Positions 5,308 to 8,782 of a stretch of 8,782 nucleotides of DNA are shown here, piece after piece. The DNA lies in NCBI GenBank assembly GCA_902493665.1, contig CABUQL010000035.1, positions 1 to 8,782 of the forward strand, given 5' to 3'. Both the position numbers and the translations under genes were made by a program. Source of the DNA: an uncultured Eubacteriales bacterium (lineage in GTDB: Bacteria; Bacillota; Clostridia; UMGS1810). The stretch's first letter is position 1, and each line of letters opens with the position of its first letter. The notes below the pieces were generated by a model, which saw only the letters and a list, made by a program, of their open reading frames with translations, did not search any database and had not been told where the DNA came from.

Positions 5308-5796
5308 ATGAAAAAAATCGGAATAGTTATGGGGAGCGACAGTGACCTTCCCGTTGTAAAAAAAGCAGTTGACACCTTAAAAGAACTTGATATTCCTTAT
5401 GAAGTTCACATATACTCGGCTCACAGAACGCCTCTTGAAGCAAAAAGCTTTGCGGAAAATGCGGCAAAAAACGGGTTCGGCGCAATTATAGCCGCTGCCG
5501 GGAAAGCTGCACATCTTGCCGGCGCACTTGCTGCAAATACGGTGCTTCCCGTTATCGGTATACCGATAAAATCGTCCACGCTTGACGGCCTTGACGCACT
5601 CTTGTCAACCGTTCAGATGCCGGGCGGAATCCCCGTTGCAACCGTTGCAATAGACGGCGCCCAGAATGCTGCGCTTTTGGCTGCGCAGATTATTGCGGTA
5701 AACGACGAAGCTTTGTATAAAAAACTTTGCGATAAAAGAAGTGCCGATGCAAAAAAAGTTCTTGAAAAAGATGCGGCATTAAAGGATAACATTTAA
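5308..5796 (+). CDS. purE: 5-(carboxyamino)imidazole ribonucleotide mutase / AIR carboxylase PurE
   Basis: PurE forms CAIR, the carboxylated imidazole ribonucleotide that PurC uses. The 162-residue protein is close to family length. It contains MGSDSDLP (8-15), SAHRTP (37-42, catalytic-type His39), and the loop AAAGKAAHLAG (62-72). VQMPGGIPVATVAI follows at 102-115, and GAQNAALLAAQI at 117-128. SAHRTP and AAHL are like class I (N5-CAIR mutase) enzymes. However, the usual AGAGGAAHLPG loop is changed to AGK and LAG, and the later GKAGAxN loop is shortened to DGAQN. No purK lies next to it, so whether the substrate is N5-CAIR or AIR plus CO2 cannot be decided from this window. It is the first gene after the ZTP riboswitch. 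An upstream in-frame ATG at 5296 is rejected because of ribosome-site spacing. A hairpin follows in the 120-base gap to purC. Confidence 0.95.
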   Translation: MKKIGIVMGSDSDLPVVKKAVDTLKELDIPYEVHIYSAHRTPLEAKSFAENAAKNGFGAIIAAAGKAAHLAGALAANTVLPVIGIPIKSSTLDGLDALLSTVQMPGGIPVATVAIDGAQNAALLAAQIIAVNDEALYKKLCDKRSADAKKVLEKDAALKDNI

Positions 5797-5802
5797 TCAC
5801 AG

Positions 5803-5850
5803 TCCGCCCGTTTCGGAGAAAATCCGAAGCGGACGGAGTTTTGCGTTTTT
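5803..5850 (+). terminator. Imperfect stem-loop with T tracts between purE and purC (possible attenuator)
   Basis: Bases 5803-5817 pair with 5823-5837 as a 15-bp stem with one C/A mismatch (5807/5833) and one U.G pair, closed by the five-base loop GAAAA. It begins six bases after the purE stop. It is followed by TTTT and, three bases on, TTTTT (5839-5842 and 5846-5850). The interrupted T tract suggests partial termination or an RNA processing/stability hairpin that sets purE apart from purC-F-M, rather than a complete stop. No clear promoter was seen in the remaining 60 bases before purC. Confidence 0.55.
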
Positions 5851-5916
5851 CGGAAGGAATTTAATCTTTATTTTTATAAACATAATCAAAAAATAATTCA
5901 AACGGAGGAAATAACA

Positions 5917-6636
5917 ATGGAAAAAAGAGAACAGATGTATGAAGGAAAAGCAAAAAAAGTATTCGCTACAGATGACAAGGACTTTTGCATAGTATCCTAC
6001 AAAGACGACGCAACTGCTTTTAACGGACTTAAAAAAGGTACAATTTCCGGAAAAGGCGTTGTTAACAACAAAATGTCAAACTACCTTATGCAAAAACTCG
6101 AAAAAGAGGGTGTTCCCACACACTTTGTTGAAGAATTAAACGACCGTGAAACCGTTGTAAGAAAAGTTTCGATTGTTCCGCTTGAAGTTATTGTAAGAAA
6201 CATTGCGGCAGGTTCTTTCTCAAAAAGATTCGGCGTAAAAGAAGGAACAAAGCTCCTTTGCCCCACACTTGAATACTGCTACAAAGACGACGCTCTCGGC
6301 GACCCGATGGTTAACGATTACCATATAATCGCATGCGGCTGGGCAACAAAGGAAGACCTTGACACAATTTCATCATACACATTTAAAATTAATGAATTTT
6401 TAAAGGATTTCTTTTCAAAAATCAACGTTGACCTTGTTGACTTTAAAATAGAATTCGGCAAAACAAGCGACGGAAAAATCATTTTGGCAGATGAAATTTC
6501 TCCCGATACATGCCGTTTCTGGGACGCATCGACACACGAAAAACTTGATAAAGACCGTTTCAGAAGAGATCTCGGAAACGTTGAAGAAGCATACAACGAG
6601 ATGATGAACAGAATTTTCGGAGGTAATAATGAGTAA
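5917..6636 (+). CDS. purC: Phosphoribosylaminoimidazole-succinocarboxamide synthase (SAICAR synthetase)
   Basis: PurC couples CAIR to aspartate with ATP, giving SAICAR; PurB then releases the ZMP (AICAR) sensed by the upstream riboswitch. The 239-residue length is typical of the bacterial enzyme. Motifs in order: YEGKAKKVF (8-16), the glycine-type ATP loop; KDDATAFNG (29-37); GKGVVNNKMS (45-54); VRNIAAGS (93-100); LVDFKIEFG (173-181); LADEISPDTCRFWD (190-203), the signature with acidic metal-binding residues; and DKDRFRRDLG (211-220). The start ATG 5917 is 8 bases after GGAGG (5904-5908). Its last codons contain the purF ribosome site, and it overlaps purF by 8 bases. Nothing is missing or unusual. 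Confidence 0.97.
   Translation: MEKREQMYEGKAKKVFATDDKDFCIVSYKDDATAFNGLKKGTISGKGVVNNKMSNYLMQKLEKEGVPTHFVEELNDRETVVRKVSIVPLEVIVRNIAAGSFSKRFGVKEGTKLLCPTLEYCYKDDALGDPMVNDYHIIACGWATKEDLDTISSYTFKINEFLKDFFSKINVDLVDFKIEFGKTSDGKIILADEISPDTCRFWDASTHEKLDKDRFRRDLGNVEEAYNEMMNRIFGGNNE
6619..6623 (+). promoter_or_regulatory. purF ribosome binding site inside the end of purC
   Basis: GGAGG at 6619-6623 encodes two glycines near the PurC C-terminus and sits 5 bases before the purF ATG (6629). Together with the 8-base gene overlap it supports translational coupling of purC and purF and fixes the purF start. Confidence 0.85.
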
Positions 6637-8086
6637 TTTAAGAGAGGAATGCGGAGTATTCGGAGTATTTGCAAAAAACACATCTGATGTTGCGGCGACT
6701 GTATACTACGGACTGTACGCTCTTCAGCACAGGGGACAGGAAAGCTGCGGCATAGTCGTAAATGACGACGGAGTGTTTTCAACATATAAAGATACGGGAC
6801 TTGTAAGCGATGTTTTTTCGCCTGCCGTTTTGGAAAAACTCGGAAACGGAAATATGGCAGTGGGTCACGTGCGCTACGGCACAACGGGAACGGACGGCAG
6901 ACTTAACGCACAGCCGATTGTTGTAAATCACATAAAAGGAAGAATGGCTCTTGCGCACAACGGAAATCTTGTAAATTCGGCAGAGCTCAGAAAAGACCTT
7001 GAAATGGAAGGCTCGATTTTCCACACAACAAGCGACACCGAAGTTATATCTTATATGATAACAAAAGAACGCATAAGCGCACCGTCAATAGAAGAATCGG
7101 TTAACCGTGCAATGAACAAAATAAAAGGCGCATATTCGCTTGTTATTATGTCGCCCCAAAAGCTTATTGCCGCAAGAGATGAAAACGGATTCAGACCGCT
7201 TTGCTACGGCATGACTGAGGACGGCGCATACATTGTTGCATCGGAAAGCTGCGCTCTTGATGCGGTAGGCGCAAAATACATAAGAGATGTCGAGCCGGGC
7301 GAAATTGTTATATTTGAGGAAAACGGCATACGCACAATAAAAGACCACTGCAACAAAAGCGAACATAAAATATGCATATTTGAATACATCTATTTTGCAC
7401 GCCCCGATTCGCACATTGAAGGAATAAGCGTTCACAGTGCGCGTCTTAAAGCGGGTGCCTGTCTTGCAATGGAACACCCCGTTGCGGCGGACGTTGTAAT
7501 CGGCGTTCCCGATTCGGGAATCGATGCTGCAATAGGATATTCAAGGCAGTCGGGTATCCCTTACGGCATAGGTTTTATAAAAAACAAATATATAGGAAGA
7601 ACTTTTATTTCTCCCGGGCAGAAAACAAGAGAAAAAAGTGTCAGAATAAAGCTTAACACAGTAGGCGAAACAGTTAAAGGAAAAAGAGTAATTTTAATTG
7701 ACGATTCAATCGTAAGAGGAACAACAAGCGCAAGAATAGTTAAGCTTTTAAGAGAAGCGGGCGCAACTGAGGTTCATATGAGAGTTTCCGCTCCTCCGTT
7801 TTTAAATCCGTGCTACTACGGAACGGATATTGATTCGAGAGATTCCTTAATTGCGTGCAATCACACAATAAAAGAAATTGAAGAAAAAATCGGCGTTGAC
7901 AGTTTGGGATATCTTAATACGGAGCATCTTTCAATGCTTATCGGAACAAAGTGCGGCGAGGGCTACTGCGCAGCCTGCTTTGATTCAAAATATCCCACAC
8001 AGATTCCCGATGATACGGGCAAAAACAGATTTGAAAACAAGTTTTCAAGAAAAATTCACGAAAAAAAAGATAATGCGAATGAATAA
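6629..8086 (+). CDS. purF: Amidophosphoribosyltransferase (glutamine PRPP amidotransferase), processed Fe-S type
   Basis: PurF catalyses the committed purine step: PRPP plus glutamine to phosphoribosylamine. The 485-residue protein has an N-terminal Ntn glutaminase domain and a C-terminal PRPP-transferase domain. The first seven residues MSNLREE would be a cleaved propeptide, leaving Cys8 of ECGVFGV as the catalytic nucleophile. Glutaminase motifs are QHRGQES (33-39), GHVRYGT (79-85), AHNGNLVN (109-116) and SDTEV (135-139). Cysteines 249 (KICIFEY), 395 (LNPCYYG), 447 and 450 (YCAACF) match the four [4Fe-4S] ligands of the Bacillus-type enzyme, whose cluster is oxygen-labile. The PRPP motif VILIDDSIVRGTTS covers 354-367. 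Related enzymes are feedback-inhibited by purine nucleotides. The start is supported by the ribosome site at 6619. The stop is TAA 8084-8086, and a 104-base gap with possible RNA structure precedes purM. Confidence 0.97.
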   Translation: MSNLREECGVFGVFAKNTSDVAATVYYGLYALQHRGQESCGIVVNDDGVFSTYKDTGLVSDVFSPAVLEKLGNGNMAVGHVRYGTTGTDGRLNAQPIVVNHIKGRMALAHNGNLVNSAELRKDLEMEGSIFHTTSDTEVISYMITKERISAPSIEESVNRAMNKIKGAYSLVIMSPQKLIAARDENGFRPLCYGMTEDGAYIVASESCALDAVGAKYIRDVEPGEIVIFEENGIRTIKDHCNKSEHKICIFEYIYFARPDSHIEGISVHSARLKAGACLAMEHPVAADVVIGVPDSGIDAAIGYSRQSGIPYGIGFIKNKYIGRTFISPGQKTREKSVRIKLNTVGETVKGKRVILIDDSIVRGTTSARIVKLLREAGATEVHMRVSAPPFLNPCYYGTDIDSRDSLIACNHTIKEIEEKIGVDSLGYLNTEHLSMLIGTKCGEGYCAACFDSKYPTQIPDDTGKNRFENKFSRKIHEKKDNANE

Positions 8087-8105
8087 AGAATTAAATTTTT
8101 ACTTT

Positions 8106-8165
8106 ATAAGGCAAACCAAATTTCGGTAAACAAGGCCTCGGGATTTTAAAAATTCGTCGCCTTAT
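8106..8165 (+). other. Possible nested RNA structure in the purF-purM gap
   Basis: ATAAGGC (8106-8112) is the reverse complement of GCCTTAT (8159-8165). These arms enclose 46 bases, within which AAATTTCG (8118-8125) can pair with CGGGATTT (8139-8146) using two G.U pairs. This gives an outer 7-bp and an inner 8-bp helix with a 13-base loop, lying 11 bases before the purM ribosome site. No T-run follows, so it is not a terminator, and it matches no riboswitch class I recognise. It could be an mRNA processing or stability element, or chance. Confidence 0.35.
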
Positions 8166-8190
8166 CACTACTTATGAAAGGATTTGACAA

Positions 8191-8782
8191 ATGAAAAGCT
8201 TTAGCGAAAGTTATAAAGAAGCCGGCGTTGATATTACCGCAGGCTACAGAGCCGTTGAACTTATGAAAACACATATTGCAAAAACACTCACAAAGGGCGC
8301 AATGAGCGATATCGGAGGTTTCGGCGGTCTTTTTGAACTTGACCTTACGGGAATTGAAAAACCTGTTCTTGTAAGCGGTACCGACGGCGTGGGAACAAAG
8401 CTTAAAATGGCATTTTTAATGAATAAACACGACACGGTCGGCATTGACTGCGTTGCAATGTGCGTAAACGATATAATCTGCTGCGGAGCAAAACCGTTAT
8501 TCTTTTTGGATTATATTGCGGTCGGCAAAAATTATCCCGAAAAAATAGCAAAAATAGTGTCGGGTGTTGCAGACGGATGCGTGCAGTCGGGTGCGGCTCT
8601 TATCGGCGGAGAAACTGCCGAAATGCCGGGATTTTATCCCGAGGACGAATACGACCTTGCAGGCTTCAGCGTAGGTGTTGTTGACAGAAACAAAGTACTC
8701 GACAACAAAACAATAAAAGAGGGCGACGTTATTTTGGCTCTTAAGTCGAGCGGTGTTCATTCAAACGGATTTTCGCTCGTAA
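8191..8782 (+). CDS. purM: Phosphoribosylformylglycinamidine cyclo-ligase (AIR synthetase), N-terminal part
   Basis: PurM closes FGAM to AIR with ATP, supplying the substrate that PurE carboxylates. The frame opens at ATG 8191, 8 bases after AAAGGA (8177-8182), and stays open to the window edge. The 197 visible residues are of about 340 expected; the stop lies beyond the window. N-terminal SYKEAGVDITAGYRAVELMK is typical. Visible motifs: GGFGGLFEL (42-50), VSGTDGVGTKLKMA (61-74, ATP/phosphate site), CVAMCVNDIICCGAKPLFFLDYIA (87-110, the conserved Asn-Asp segment), LIGGETAEMPGFY (137-149) and SSGVHSNGFS (186-195). CysCys at 97-98 replaces the more usual residues of this segment, without touching the Asn-Asp. 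The position after purF agrees with a purE-C-F-M order, in which purN, purH and purD often follow. The truncation is only due to the window end. Confidence 0.96.
   Translation, partial: MKSFSESYKEAGVDITAGYRAVELMKTHIAKTLTKGAMSDIGGFGGLFELDLTGIEKPVLVSGTDGVGTKLKMAFLMNKHDTVGIDCVAMCVNDIICCGAKPLFFLDYIAVGKNYPEKIAKIVSGVADGCVQSGAALIGGETAEMPGFYPEDEYDLAGFSVGVVDRNKVLDNKTIKEGDVILALKSSGVHSNGFSLV

Noticed and set aside
7878..8129. Plus-strand 83-codon open frame overlapping the end of purF, and a similar one at 8460-8684
   Set aside because: The first overlaps conserved purF coding in another frame, and the second lies wholly inside purM; neither has a family-like sequence.
8184..8189. TTGACA just before purM as a -35 box
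   Set aside because: It sits two bases before the start codon, so any transcript would begin inside purM; it is part of the ribosome-site spacer.
1..8782. CRISPR array, tRNA or rRNA gene, transposase or phage gene
   Set aside because: No regularly spaced repeats, cloverleaf, rRNA-like or mobile-element coding sequence was seen; nearly the whole window is conserved pyr and pur genes.

Overview
This window carries two adjacent de novo nucleotide synthesis clusters, all on the + strand: the end of a pyrimidine (pyr) operon, then the start of a purine (pur) operon. The organism looks like an anaerobic, low-to-moderate GC Firmicute of the class Clostridia, probably a gut-type lineage. This is inferred from strong AGGAGG-type ribosome binding sites, AGA- and AT-rich codon use, the NAD-linked PyrK/PyrD dihydroorotate dehydrogenase, a processed iron-sulfur PurF, and the gene orders pyrK-D-F-E-B and purE-C-F-M. 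No species can be named from the sequence alone.

Layout. Bases 1-724 are the C-terminal 240 codons of carB. A 177-base gap of A/T-tract inverted repeats follows. Then come pyrK, pyrD, pyrF, pyrE and pyrB (902-5030), tightly packed with two overlaps, apart from a short hairpin-bearing gap before pyrB. pyrB ends in a C4 zinc module like that of the regulatory chain PyrI, fused in frame without the allosteric nucleotide-binding domain. Bases 5031-5307 are the junction: a near-consensus sigma-A promoter, a perfect A/T-tract palindrome at the start of the leader, a ZTP (pfl-motif) riboswitch, and a strong intrinsic terminator whose 5' arm overlaps the aptamer's last helix. purE, purC, purF and a purM cut by the window edge follow (5308-8782). 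Smaller RNA-structure candidates lie in the purE-purC and purF-purM gaps.

How it works together. CarB makes carbamoyl phosphate. PyrB condenses it with aspartate. PyrD with PyrK oxidises dihydroorotate to orotate using NAD. PyrE and PyrF turn orotate into UMP. carA and pyrC are not in view and may lie upstream. PurF commits PRPP to purine synthesis, and PurM, PurE and PurC make AIR, CAIR and SAICAR. ZMP, made two steps after SAICAR, is the ligand class sensed by the riboswitch. Its accumulation, typically when 10-formyl-tetrahydrofolate is short, should relieve termination and raise pur expression. No intrinsic terminator is visible between pyrB and the pur promoter, so the riboswitch terminator may also be the first stop for pyr transcripts.

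Most of the window is well-known metabolism. The points most worth a second look are the PyrB-zinc-module fusion, the junction architecture, the recurring T-tract/A-tract palindromes in three gaps, and a PurE with an altered active-site loop and no purK beside it.
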